In this document: one piece after another, positions 1 to 14,032 of the stretch
How positions within the stretch are numbered: the first letter of the stretch is position 1
Layout of the letters: every line of letters starts with the position of its first letter
From: Piromyces finnis
Taxonomy: Eukaryota > Neocallimastigomycota > Neocallimastigomycetes > Neocallimastigales > Neocallimastigaceae
Assembly: GCA_002104945.1 (NCBI GenBank)
Contig: MCFH01000002.1
Location: 682,001 to 746,000 of the forward strand
Length of the DNA stretch: 64,000 bases
Direction of reading: 5' to 3'
Translations under genes and position numbers: made by a program
Notes under the pieces: generated by a model
Databases searched by the model: none
What the model saw: only the letters and a program-made list of their open reading frames with translations
Told to the model about the DNA's origin: nothing

Positions 1-2610
1 TCATTCAGAGAATTAGATAATTCATACTGTTTCTAAGTAAAACAAAGTCCAAGTCATCATATCATATATACTTAAAACAGAAAGAAAATACAAAAAAAAA
101 ATTAAAAAAAAAAAAAAAAACCAAATAATATCTTATAAAATTTTAATAACGCAATATTAAAAAATGAATATTATCTCTAATATTTATATATTTTGTCATT
201 AATAAAAATTAAAAAAATCAAAAAATCTAAAAAATACAAAATAATTAACCTACATTTAAAATATCTTCATTTTAATACATATATAAATAAAATATTTAGT
301 ATTTAAATAATGTAAAAGTTATTTTTTTTTAATTTACATATAATTAATCTATATAATTGTTAAAATATATATAATATATATTAATTTATTTAAATAAAAA
401 GTTAAATAATTCAATTTTTTTTATTTTTTTTTATTTTCGACTTTATACATAATATTTTGTACAATATATTTTATTTATTTAAATTAAAAGTAATTATAAA
501 GTATAGTTTAATTGTAAATGTGAAAAAAAGAAAGAAGTTAAGGAATAATCTTTATTAATAAAAATAAAACAAAAATAAAACTATACAAAAATATAATTGT
601 ATTAATTTATAATTGTTAACTTTTTTTTAGGTCATATATAATTTTACTTCCAATACATGTTACTTTCTTTTCCATTTAAATTTTTGAATATATATAAAAC
701 TAATTATTATTTTTTTTTTTTAAAAAAAAAAAAATTACCTTACAAGTATAAATAGAATAATAATTTTTTTTTTTTTTTTATAATTATTTATATTTCAATT
801 ATTGAAAGACAATGTAGCAAAATTGAAATGTTTTTATTAGAGAATTACTTTTTATATATATATATTAAATTCATAAAAATTTCTTTATATTTTTTATTTA
901 TACATAAAAGAGTTTAATGGATTGAAGTTTATTTTTATGTTATTTATCCTTCCATATTATTAATAATTTTATATATAAATATAAAACAAAAATGAAAATC
1001 TAAAAAAAATATTAATTATTTATTCCTTGATTTATATATATATATCAAATATATCAAATAACCTCTCTCTTTATTATTATTTTTTTTTTAAATAAATTCA
1101 TAATCATATTTGTAAAAAAAAGTCTTTTGAATTAATATTATATAATATATGGTATGTTGTCTAAATAGCATGGTAAAAGAAAAAAAAAACTCTAAATGAA
1201 CTAGTTGTAATTAAAATCTATGTCTTATTTAAAATTGCCTAAAAATTTTGTAACTATAAATTTTATTATATGTATGATACACATTAGCTAATAATCCTAG
1301 ATATTATAATTCGTAAAAAGAAACATAGATTATATATTAATCCAATCATTTAATGTTAATCACATGATTGTTTTTAAATTTTTAATGATTATTTTATAGA
1401 CGATTGGTTTAGTTTATTAATATAATCTTTATTAATTATTTTATATATTTATTGATTTTATACATAATTAAATCCATATATTACAAATAAACATTAATTA
1501 ATGTAAATGTAAATTATTAATAGATTTATGTTTCATTAATAAAGCATTTAAATTTGATGTTATAGACAAGATCCTTATAATATATATTAATTATATATAA
1601 TAAAAAAATGAATATATATATTATCAATATACATAAAATATATTTAAAAAATTTCTGAAAAAATTTAATCAATATTTAGATATCTTATTGAAGAATATAA
1701 TGTAAATAAACAATTATAAATATTCAAAGTCATCATATTTAATTATATTATTTAATAAATTTATTAGAAATTTACATATTTTTTCATTACCGTTTTTCTT
1801 TTATTATTTATATTTTCATTAAAGAGATTTTATATTCATAATATATATATACACATAATATTTCTATATTCTGTTCATCATTATATTTATTTATAATATT
1901 GAAAAGATAAGAAATTAAAGGAAATATATAGAAGAGTATATATTGTTTTTAATAAGTAAAACATTAGTTATAAAATTTCAACATCAATTCGATAAAAAAA
2001 ATTGAATAGAAATTGGTTAAATTATTATTCATTAACCAATGATAATATAGTCATATTTAAAGAATAGGTCAGTAATTGGTTTATATAATAATATAATTGC
2101 ATAATCCTTTTTTTGCTTTTTTTTTTTTTTTTAGCTTCAATTTATTCAACTTATTTTTTTTTTCAAGAAAACAACTAAAGAAAAATGTCTATTATTAGAG
2201 TATTGGATAATTCAATAATACTTTATAAAACTTGGAGTTAAAATGACATATTCTCTTTAAAACAATAAAAAAAAAAATTGAATAAATAAAAAAAATATAT
2301 TTTTATAGATAAATATTATTAATTTTTAAAAAATTAATAATTTGAATATAATCTTTTTATTAATAATTTATCACTAGTATATAAATAATGGCTAATTTAA
2401 ATTTACTATTTTATTCCCACATTCAACAATTTCTATTTGATTACTAATTCCTTTTAATTAATTTTATATTAAATAATAAAATGTTAATCAATTTAACTAA
2501 TATAAACTTTATTAATTATAATTATGATTTTTATATAAATTTGAAATTCAATAAATATATTGTGGATTATTCATTATTATATTAAAAAAGAAAACATTAA
2601 ATAAAATAAA
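1..2610. other. AT-rich gene-free region
   Basis: Almost pure A/T sequence with homopolymer runs and no credible coding exon on either strand. The only structured element I can see is a perfect 9-base inverted repeat (ATTGGTTAA at 2012-2020 and TTAACCAAT at 2032-2040) with an 11-base loop. The last few hundred bases presumably hold the promoter of the gene that starts at 2611, but in this composition no core promoter motif stands out from background. Confidence 0.6.
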
Positions 2611-5324
2611 ATGCCAAGAGTTCAAGGTTCAAAGGGTTTTACAAACTCTGAAATTAGACTTGTGTTAAAAGAAATTTTAACAATTTTACCACGTTCAGCA
2701 GAAGACTGGAAAAAGGTTTATGAAAATTGTAAGACTGAAGTTTCCAATTTCAATTTTCAACATCCAGACAGACCATTATCATTCAGAAAACAAGAAACTT
2801 TACGTAGAAAATATTCAGATATGATTGCTCTATCAAAAAAGAAAGATAGCAATTTAAGTAAGTAAAAACATGATTTTAATAAATAATCATTTACACCAAA
2901 ACAAAATAAATAATTTGTATATTAAGTATTTTTTAATAATAAATAATAAATCTTTATATATTTGTGATTTAAATATTAATTTATATTTTATATTGATAAA
3001 TAGTCGGTGACAAAGAATATATTAGATTATGTCATATTGCAAGCAGTATTCATACTCTTTGTGTTATTCGTTCTCCTGAAAAAACAAATTCTGCTATTAC
3101 TGATGCTGAAGTTAAAAAGAAGCAACAAGAAATTATGCTTTCATTACAATATGATAATTATTATAACCAAGGTAATTTCGGTCTTGGTGATTTTGGATTA
3201 GAAGACGAAAATAAATTAAGTCTTTTCCAATTATCCCAACATCGTCAATTTATACAACAATTCCAACGTCCAATTCAACCAAAAATAGATAATTCAAAAA
3301 TTTTATCTGGCTCAAAGGTAAAGATTTCTGCCATTTATAATACTTGATTTCTAATATTTATAATATATATTTAAATTATTTTAACCTATTAAAATTTTAA
3401 TATACTATATATATTAAATTATTGTATATATTTTTTTAAAAAAATGTTTTTATTTATCCCATATATAAATAATTCCTAAAAATTTAAGATCATGGAATCA
3501 GGATCATATAGTTCAGGATCAGGAAAATCTTCACCAATAATTTCTGGTACTCTTGAACAAAGCGGAATAGAAGCTAATAACGAAAGCATTGCATTATCAC
3601 AATACCAAGATGAACTTCAAAATAAAAAGAGAGGAACCGATGGTCAAGCACTTTCACCATATAATATGTCAAAAAGAATAAAGTATGGTAATACAGAAGA
3701 TTCATTATCTATGTTAATGCAAACTGCTATAAATCAAAACCATATTTCAAATGCTTCTCTTCCACAAGGTATATATATATATATATTCATATAATTATGA
3801 TAAAGAGAATATTATTACATTCATACTTTATTCATATTTATATTATTATTAATTTTTTTTATTATTTTATTTTATCCATTATATACTATTATATATCATT
3901 ATAATTTTGTTAAAATTTAATTATATTAGACATTGAATTTCTTGATAATGGTGAAAATAATATTGGTGTTCGTGAACAATTAAGATATATTATGAGTGTT
4001 GTTGAAAGTATGTACAGAAAAATTCAAAATATCGAAAATCAATTATATAAGGTTGATGTAATTACAAATCATTTAGATATCTTAGAAAGTAAGATATATT
4101 TATTATCTGCTAGTAAGAACGAAGCAAAACCTGAAGATAAAAAGAAAAAAAGTAAATATCATTTATAATTAATAATTTTTATACAAATTAATTTTGATGA
4201 CTAAAATTTGTTTTATATATATATATATTTAATAAAATTATAATTATTCAAAAAAAAAAAAATTATCATTTCTATTTTTTTTTTTATAAATATATAAAGA
4301 TCCTGTAACTGAAGCTTTATTTAATGGAAGTGCATCTACTTCAAAATCTTTATCATTAGCTAAAAATGTTGTTCTTAATAAAATTAATAGTACCATTACT
4401 CCAAATTCAGTTTCAAAATTAGTTTCCTCAAGTTTAGATACCATTGGTGTTAATAATATTAAAAATCCTATCCAATTATCACCAAAATCAAGAGGAAGAG
4501 TTCAATTTTTCGAAGACACTTTTGGTTTAAAATTAAATTTAAGTGGTAAATTAGACCCAGATTTTAATGTATCTGATTCAAAGGTATCAAATATGATTTT
4601 ATTACCAGAAACCATGGAAAATCTTCGTCAATTTAGAAAAGATTATGGAAATTATTTAACGCCAAAATCATTAGAAAGAATAAATGAATTTGAAGCACAA
4701 TATGCCAAAACCAATGCTTTAAACAGTGAATTATTTAAAACAGTAAGTGCTTTAGGAGCTGCAAGTGATGCTGCTGCCGCAGCTGTAGCTGTTCCAGCTA
4801 CTACTTCCGCTGCTGTTCTTGATATTAATAGAAATAAATTAGAAGGTGAACTTCCTGTTGCTTCAACCACTTCTCCAAACGAAAATGCTGCTTCAATTTC
4901 AATAATAAATAAAGTAAATATTACTGAAAATCAAGTTGCCACTATGGAAGATCAAGAAGAATCTAAAGAAAATCAAGATATTACTGTTAATGATGCTACT
5001 ATCGCTACTGCTACAATTACAGATTCTACCATGGCAGTTGATGAAGGTAAGGAAGAAGAAGAAGAAGAAGAAGAGGAGGAGGAGGAAGAGGAAGAAGAAG
5101 AAGAAGAAGATGAAGGTGAAGAAGAAGAAGATGAAGAAGAAACTCAGCAAGAAACTCAATCAGAAGATGCTTCTCCAAAAAATGAAATTAATCGTGATAT
5201 AAAGAGAGAAGTAAAAATAGAATTACAAGATGCAACTTCATCACCGAGTGTCTTAGTAGAAACTACTGATACTCCTGAAGTTCAGGAAACCTATACAACA
5301 TCTGGTAGCATTATGGGTCTATAA
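2611..5324 (+). CDS. SANT/Myb-like (DUF6818-like) acidic nuclear protein
   Basis: Five exons: 2611-2857, 3004-3317, 3489-3768, 3930-4151, 4300-5324. They join without a stop to 695 residues. The first ~85 residues resemble the DUF6818 helix-turn-helix found in fungal and oomycete proteins: a Trp in EDWKKVY and a later LRRKYSDM helix, spaced like a SANT/Myb fold. Exon 2 is Gln-rich. Exon 4 has heptad-like leucines and probably forms a coiled coil. The last exon has an Ala-rich stretch near 4755-4815, then an almost unbroken Glu/Asp run encoded by GAA/GAG repeats at about 5044-5142. The C-terminus is Ser/Thr/Glu-rich. A chromatin or DNA-binding regulator is the natural inference, but no target or partner can be read from the sequence. 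The start is the first ATG of the frame and lies in A-rich context. The family name is from recognition and the function is uncertain. Confidence 0.72.
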
Positions 5325-6139
5325 ACATACCATACATAAATTTCGTATTCTTTTATTATTATTATTATTAATTTTTACTATAATTTTATAATCTTTACAT
5401 TTAAATAAATTAAAATATAGCCATCTTTTTAATTTTTTTTCACCACTATTTTCTTATATTTTATGTTTTTTTTAGTATTTTTTTCTTTTTTTTTTTTTTT
5501 TTTTTTGATTTTTACTTTTTACTCTTACTTTTTCATAATAATAGCAATAAATTTTTATAATAATTATATTCATTACTACATAATTTTCAGAAATTATAGT
5601 GCAAATAAAATCTTATATTAAAAAATATATATAAATATAAATTTTTTTTTATATTTAATATACTCTTGCAATAAATAAAATCTTATAAATGATATTTGAT
5701 GTTTTTTCTTTCTTTCTTTCTTTTAATTTTTCAACAAACGTTTTATATCCCAAAAATAATTATAATTTTTAATGCTTATGTCAACATCCACATTTTAAAT
5801 CTTAAATTCAAATTTAAATGTATACATAAAAAATCATTGTACAAACACAAAATGCATGGTTCCAATCAGGAGAATAAATTATTTATTTAATAATCAAACT
5901 TTAATGTATACAATATATACAATGATGATTAAGAATATAATTTATGAAAAAATATCATAAAAATATCATATAATGAATTTATAATTATAATCCTATAAAC
6001 TTTTTATTATTACATATTCAATATTTTCAATAGTTTTAAAAGTATATAAAAATAATAAAAAAAAAAAGGAAAACTTTTTTTTTACTTAATATTTAAATAA
6101 TAAAAATATAAATATCTTTTATACTATTACTACTACTAC

Positions 6140-6191
<52 letters not shown>

Positions 6192-6386
6192 ACAAAATAA
6201 TTCTATTGAAAGATTTTATTTTTATAATTATGTAAAAATTAAAATATATATATATAATTATATTATTTCTACCAATGAAATTTAAGTAAAATCTTTAAAA
6301 AAAAAAAAAAAAATCGAAAATTTTTAAAATTTCATAAAAAATTTTTTTCTTGTTTTATTAAATTATACACTATATATATACATAAA
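5325..6386. other. Intergenic region with trinucleotide repeat
   Basis: Sits between two head-to-tail genes. It contains T- and A-runs and the ATT/ACT microsatellite listed separately. Short open frames here are AT-driven and show no domain-like composition. Confidence 0.5.
6122..6191. repeat. (ACT/ATT)n microsatellite
   Basis: A short ACT block passes into an uninterrupted ATT array just upstream of the NOP15-like gene. Likely length-polymorphic. Confidence 0.9.
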
Positions 6387-8135
6387 ATGGCTAACGCAAG
6401 AAGACAAAAGAAAATAAAGAACACTGTTGTTGAAGAAGAAAAGGAAGAAAAGGGTAAATTTCCTGGAACAGTCGATATTTTCAAAAAAAAGATTATTTAT
6501 ATTTAAAGCCTTAAAAAAACAGTAAAATTTTAAATGTTAAATTGATGAGGATATTTGCAAACTATGAAATTTTTTACTTTTTTTTTTTTGAGAAAGAAAA
6601 AAGTTACCCTCAATGATATTTTTTTCATACAAATTCAAATAACATTATTTTATATTATTCAAACTTATATTCATTTGATATTTATAGAATTGAACTAAAG
6701 CAATAATGATGAAAAAAAAAAAGTTTTTATTTAAATTTAAAATGTAACAAATTGTAAATCTAAATCATTTAAAAAAAAAATAGCTATAATAATTATAATT
6801 AGATTTAAAAAAAAAAAAACTAAAAGAATTAAAAAGATTCAGTAGTGTTCAATTAAAAATATTTTTTATTTATTTTATATGTTTAATCAAATTCATAATT
6901 TTAATCAGCTAATATATTTATTTTTTTTATTAATAAAAAAATTTTTTTTTGTATATATATCAATACCTTGTAGTTGAAACACCAATTACCAAGGAAAAAA
7001 CTGAAGAAAATGATTTAGAATATTTCAAGGATGTTGCTGAATCTGAAGAAGAAAGTGATTCTGAAGAAAGTGAAGAAGAAGAAGAAAACAAAGAAGAAGA
7101 AGAAGAAAAAGATGAATTCCAAAAAGGTGATAAAATTATTGCTTTAAACCCAGAAGATGAAGAAAAAATTAAAAATCGTGTAAAGGATATTAAGCCAAAA
7201 TCTGAAGTAATTATCAAAAGTTATATATAATATAAGAATTATATAAAAATCAATTTAATAAATTAATTGAATAGTAATAGTCTTAAAAAGGAATAATACA
7301 GAATATTAATACTAATTATGCAATTGTAATTAAATTTAAAATATTATATTACAATAAAAAAAAAGGATAATAAGGTTAAACCAGGTGTTATTTTCCTTAG
7401 TCATATTCCACACGGTTTCTATGAAAAGCAAATGAAAGAATACTTTACCCAATTTGGTGATGTCACTAGATTACGTCTTTCAAGAAACAAGAAGGTATGA
7501 ATATAAATTAAGAATTAAAAGGCATATAAATTTCATTAATATTAATAAAATTATTATTATTTATTATAATAATATGATTATATTTTATCAAATTCAAATA
7601 ATAATATTTTGTATTATGATTAATTAGACTGGTAAGTCTAAGCACTATGCTTACATTGAATTCAAAAATGCTGAAGTTGCCAAAATTGTTGCCGAAACTA
7701 TGAATAATTATCTTTTATATAGCCATGTATTAAAGTGTAGTGTTGTTCCAGAAGATAAACTCCACCCAGATACTTTTGTTGGTGCTAACAAAAAATTCAA
7801 GGTTATACCTTGGGCAAAAATTGAAAGAGAAAAGCAACAACAATTAAAATCTGGTGCTAAATATCAAAAGAATGTAAAGAGTTTATTAAAGAGAGATGAA
7901 AAGAAGAGAAAGAGATTACAAGAACTTGGTATAGATTATGAATTTAATGGCTATGTATGTATTTTTTTAGGTTTAAACTATAATGATATTAAAATATAAA
8001 TAATATATAATTTGGTTTAATATGATTAATTAATTCTTTTTTTTTTTTTTTTTTTTTATAAAATAAAAATATTAAATATTATGATAATAGGCTGCCAATG
8101 TTAAAAAGCAAGCTAAGCACACTAAATTCGAATAG
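6387..8135 (+). CDS. NOP15: Nucleolar RRM protein, NOP15/NIFK family
   Basis: Five exons: 6387-6453, 6974-7206, 7366-7494, 7628-7954, 8091-8135, giving 266 residues. Yeast Nop15 and animal NIFK act in 60S pre-ribosome maturation (ITS2 processing) in the nucleolus. A basic N-terminus and a Glu/Ser-rich acidic segment (exon 2) precede one RRM at about residues 107-185. RNP2 is VIFLSHI, with the family signature IPHGFYEKQMKEYFTQFG. RNP1 is KSKHYAYIEF and is followed by AETMNNYLLYSHVLKC. The phrases GVIFLSHIPHGF and MNNYLLYSHVLKC are characteristic of NOP15/NIFK and not of RRMs in general. A basic C-terminal helix ends the protein. Intron 1 (520 bases) is the long one, as is common for 5' introns here. 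The RRM is split by an intron after the RNKK motif. High confidence in family; exon 1 depends on the GG|GTAAAT donor. Confidence 0.88.
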
Positions 8136-9869
8136 ATATTTAATATCTAATTACTTTAATAGTAATAATAACTTAATAATCAATGATGATAATTTTAAAG
8201 AAAAGAAACTATTAGTTAAAAAAAAAAAGTGTTTCATTTATATATAAATTTATATTAATTTTATTCTAATTATCAATTCAATATTTATATTAATTTATAT
8301 TAACATACAAAAAAAGAAAGATTGCTCTATTTAAAAGATATATAAAAAAAGAAACACTGATTTTTTTTTTTTTTTTATTACATTTCTTAAAAGTCTATTT
8401 GTTATTAATATTATTTTACTATTTTTTTTTTTTATTTTTATTATTACTAAAAAAGACAATAAGTATTTATTAGATAAACTCTTCTCAAAGTATTTATTAT
8501 TTTAATTTATCGTTAAGATTAGAGACCACTTTTATTAAGTCAATTAATAATAATAAAAAGGTTTAGAATATATATGATATATAATTCAAAATTTTATTAA
8601 TTTAATTATTAATCATTAAAAAAAAAAAGATATAAATAAAAAAAAATTAAAAAAATATTTGTTCCTTTTCTTTTAACAATTTTTATATTTTTTTCACTAT
8701 AAAATAAAAGGTTTTTTTTTTATTTTTAGCTTTAAGACAAGATATTTTTATTCTTTATAGCCATAGATATTTATATTTTAAGAGAATAATTCTTTCATTA
8801 AAATAAAAATAATTTAATATAAACAACATTTAGACACTTTGGTTTTTGAGTTTCTTAATAAAAAATATTTATATTCAAAAACTCTTTTTTTCATTTGTTT
8901 TCCAAATGATATTAACACTTTTTTTTTTTTTAAAAAAATTCTTAAAAACATTTTCAGAACTTCTATATATATCGAAAGTTATTTCTTTTTTTTCTTTTTT
9001 TTTTTTAAATATTTAAACTAATATTGAAATCTTCACTTGAAGGAAATCTTTACCTAATTCGATTGAATTTTAGCATAAAAAAAAAAAAGTTTATTATTAA
9101 AATAATTTATTCTTTTAACCGACATATTTTTCCATAAATAATAATTATAATAATAATGATATTAATAAATAAATAAAAAATAGGGTTAAAACCTTCAAAA
9201 ATAAATAAATAAATAAATAAAAATACTAATTGAAAATAGGTCTATGTATATTTCAAAATTCAAATTATTTTTTAAAATTCACAATTTCCATTACATATAT
9301 GAATAATTATCATTATTTATATAAACATTAAGCTACTATCCAAATTATTATTACTCGTAAAATAAATTAAATATTGATTTCATATTATAGACATAATGAA
9401 TTGTTAATTGAAAAATGTATCAATTAATACATAATACAAAATCATATTTCATTATTTTGATGATTTTACATGTTATGAAGGCTAATCCATTTAGAACAAA
9501 GTTTAAAAAAAATATTTTTTTTTTCATTATTTTATTTTTTAACAGAAATTTTTCTTATAATTGGGTATATATCAAGCCAACTAAGGTGACTATAACATTG
9601 TTACAACTTTATAGCCTGTAAAGTTTAATTTTCTATATGTTATTAATCTTATATTATTTGCCCTTTTATTCAATATATCTTTCATCTACTCAATCAGAAC
9701 TGCTTTTTTTTTCATTTTACTAAAAAATTTTTTGTTTTGATAATTAATATATAATATAATAAAAGAATTATTTTTAAAATTTTAAAAGTATCGATTATTC
9801 TTTAGCAATAAATAAAGTAAACAAAAGTGGGTTTTTTTCATTTATTTATTTATTTACTTATTTATTTAC

Positions 9870-9904
<35 letters not shown>

Positions 9905-9909
9905 CTTAC

Positions 9910-9948
<39 letters not shown>

Positions 9949-11179
9949 TTTCAATTAAACATTTAATTTAAATGTTATTTACACAAGTCTATATATAAAT
10001 TTCAAAATTTTAATTTTAGTTATTTATATCAATATATGGCTTAATATAAAGTATCCATTTATAGTTAGTATTATAAATATGTATTCTTTATATATTAGTT
10101 TATAATTATTTTTAATTTATTTTTCTATGGTAATACTAATTGTATCATAAATATATAAGATTTTATATTATGAATATAAATCTTATATATATATATTTTT
10201 AATAAAAGTCATACACCTTTTGTATTCTATATATAATATATATAATATATTAATTAAATATTCTTATATTAATAATTTCATAAAATATTTCATTATCAAT
10301 TTCCTAATTATTTATTAAAAAAAAAAAAAGTTTATATTGTTCGAGAAAGATAATATATTTTCAAATTGATTATAATAAATTGTTATAAATATATTGATAA
10401 AATAAAAATTAAAATTTATTTACTTTTATTTTTAAAAAAAAAAAAAAAAAATATTGACATTTATTATAATAAAAAAAGACATTTTAAAAAAATTACTGAC
10501 ATTACTTTTTTTCGTAATTCTTGATAATTTGAAAAAGAGAAATAGAAAATATACAAATAAACAAACAAGAAAAAAAATAAATAATTTTTTAAAAAAGGAA
10601 TTAAATATTAAATAACATTCATATTAAACAATCATAATAGAATTATCTCAACATAGAGAATTTTCAACCATGGTTACCTGTTTATTTTTTATAGCATAGA
10701 TAAAACAACTTAAAAATTTAAGTAAATAAATAATAGTAAAAAAAAACGTATTATGTAATATTATTTTTTCATATTCATAATCATTAAAAAGCAAAAGATA
10801 TAAATCCTCGCTCTTTTATTCAACATTTAATAAAAGTATAATTCAACAATTTCTTTTTATAATTTTCTAAACAAAACATTAAAACAATTTTACGTATTAG
10901 TCATAAAACAAAAAAGGAAAGGGAAAAAGTATAGAAAAAGGTAAAAATAAAAAAAAAAGGAAATAATAATTTATGTTTTCAAATTATTGTTTTTAATAAA
11001 AAGTTTTAACGATGTTTCAATAACTATTACATATTTTCATTATTCAATGTGGATATCATTCATATTTATTAAACATATTATATATAAATATTAAATATAT
11101 ATAGCATTATTATTTAAAAGCATTCATTTATGAAATTCTAATAAAAGCATAAAAACTTTATAAACCGCATTAAAAAAAA
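8136..11179. other. 3-kb AT-rich intergenic region
   Basis: No convincing gene. It holds poly(A/T) tracts and a long TTTA microsatellite (separate entry). One 68-codon frame at 9415-9621 starts with a plausible hydrophobic leader and slightly higher GC; it is discussed in the findings but not called. The 3' end is the promoter region of the kinase gene. Confidence 0.5.
9841..9951. repeat. (TTTA)n microsatellite with TTAC variants
   Basis: About 28 copies of a four-base unit, with interspersed TTAC variants that mark internal point mutation and duplication. Confidence 0.9.
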
Positions 11180-11319
11180 ATGAAGACATATAATAGACAG
11201 AAAACTGTAAAATATTAATTCTTCTTATTATTATTATTAGTATTATTATTTTATATCTTTAATGCTCTTTATATGATAGGGTGATAAGGAATATTAATTA
11301 AATTGTAATTAATAAAAAA

Positions 11320-11350
<31 letters not shown>

Positions 11351-13961
11351 GTATACTAGAATTTGGATTCAGATCTTTTAAAATATTTAAGATCTTCAAA
11401 TATTAACTCTATTGGAGGATATCATATTGGAAAAACTGTTGGAAAAGGTATATATGATGTATTAAAATAATAATCTATTAATATTGTTTTTTTTTTTTTT
11501 TTTTATTTTAATGAAAAAATATTTAATTTATATTGATTAATAGGCTCATTTGGTAAAGTGAAACTTGGAATTCATAAATTAACTGGACAAAAGGTAAAAA
11601 TTAAAGAGTATATTGTAATAAAATAAAAAAAATGTCTAAATAATTGTTTTAATATATTTATAAAAAAAATATTTTAAAGGTAGCAATAAAGATTGTTGAT
11701 AAAATTCATGCACCTATTGTAGCAAGAGAAATCGAAACTTGGAGACATTTAATTCATCCAAATATTGTTCAATTATATGAAGTCCTCACTTCAGAAACCA
11801 AAATATTTATGGTTATAGAATATGCAGAAGAAGGTGAATTATTTGATTTTATCACAAAATATGGTAGATTAGATGAAAAGAGTGTCACAGCAAAAACACT
11901 TTTTAGGCAATTAGTTGAAGCAGTAAGTTATTGTCATCAAAAAAATTTCGTTCATAGGTAATCATTTTAATCAATAAAAAAAAGTTTAAAAAAAAAATTT
12001 TTTTTCAAATACTAATCAAATAAAATTGAAATATATATAATATATATGTAATATATTAAAATTGAAAATTACATACTCAATAGAGATTTAAAATTGGAAA
12101 ATGTATTATTGAATAGTGATTTTAATATAAAATTAAGTGATTTTGGTTTTACAAAAGAATTTTCAAAATCAAAATTATTAGATACGTATTGTGGATCAGT
12201 AGCATATGCAGCACCAGGTAAAAATTAATCATTTTTATAATGATTAAAAAATGATAAAAATGTAGCATTTAATATACAAAAAATAATTATATTAATACAT
12301 ATTTAATGTGTTTCATTATAAACATTAGAGATGATATCAGGAAAACAATATAATGGTCCAGGTGCTGATATTTGGTCATTAGGTGTTATCCTTTATACTA
12401 TGGTTTGTGGTACATTGCCATTTGATGATGAAGCTGATGTAGTTATTCATCAAAAAATTTTAAATTTAAAATATGAATTTCCTGATTTTATATCTGATGG
12501 TATATATACATAATATATATAAATATAATATATATAAATATATATAAATATTTATTTTTTCTATGTTATGTTTACAAATAAACACAGTAAAAATAATATT
12601 AATAATAATGTTTTTTTTTTTTATTATTATTTTTATATTAAATGTAATAGATTGTAAAGATTTAATTTCGAAAATTTTAAAAGTTGAACCATCTGAAAGA
12701 ATTTCAATTGAAGAAATTTTAGAGCACCCATGGATGCAATTACCACCAGAAGAAAGTGAATATCAGTCCTCAAGTGTACTATCTTCATTGACTACTGTAA
12801 ATTCTAGTTTTACAAAATTAAATAGTCAGTCCGATATTAATAGTAAATCTATGGATAATATAGAAGTAAATCAGGATTCTTCCATAAAAACAAGTACACA
12901 ATCACTTGATAGTAAACAATCGTTAACTAATTCTAATAATGAAAATGATACAAGTAATAATAATTGCAGTAATAATTCTATTCATAGTAAATCATCAAAA
13001 AATAATAGTATTAGTAGTATGACCAGCTGTAATTCTATAAATAAATGTAATAATAAAAATATACTATCATTGAAAAAAGATCACAAAAGAGAAACAAAGA
13101 ATTTATATCTTAATATTCAAAAAGATAAAAATAGTAGTGTTGTTTTAAATGATAAAGATAGAAAACTTCTTGAGAAATTAGAATTACTTGGCCTTAATAC
13201 CAGTGCAATAATAGAATCTGTTAAAAATCATTCTTGTAACGAATTAAGTGCCACTTATTATTTACTTATGAAGAAACAAGAAAATGAAAACAACAACGAA
13301 GAGGATGAAAAAATATTTTGTCCTTCAGCCACACCATGGGCAGTTGGTACCAAAAATAATAAATATGACTTCCAACCCATGTCAGCACCAATTCGATCAT
13401 CATTTACTACCAATATGAATAATAGATATCTTTGGGCCACAGGAACAAGAAAAGATTATATTAATGGAGTAATGAAAAAAAGTTCAAAATTAAGTACTAT
13501 AACTCAAAAACAAGTTTTAAATAGAACCTATAATAATCAAATGAATGATGATTCCCCGATAAAATATAATAATAATAACTTATCTTCCAGTATCAATTCA
13601 ACTTCAACGACTTTTAACAATCTAAAATTTAATAAACTAAAATCACCAGATGATCCAATTTCTAATACACCTTCAACAATATCGAATACCCTAAATACAA
13701 ATCAAATAAGAGAAGAAGATGAAGAAAAAATAGAAAGCAATAGTTTTAACCCAAAAAATTCATCTAACGATATACCTAGTATTAACCAAGGTCGTTCTTT
13801 ATTAACAGCACATATATTACAAAGTCAAAATTTAAATAATTCAGAATCAACATCTTCAACTGTATTATCTCCAAGTGATCGTTTTAAAAAGGATTTCATT
13901 AAACCAGAATCGTCAATTAATTCAATTGTATCATGTGACAATGAAATAATATTTAGCAGTA

Positions 13962-14032
<71 letters not shown>

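Noticed and set aside
4652-5202. Antisense and shifted frames over the acidic exon
   Set aside because: Shadows of the GAA/GAG repeat exon (poly-Phe/Leu or poly-Lys/Arg).
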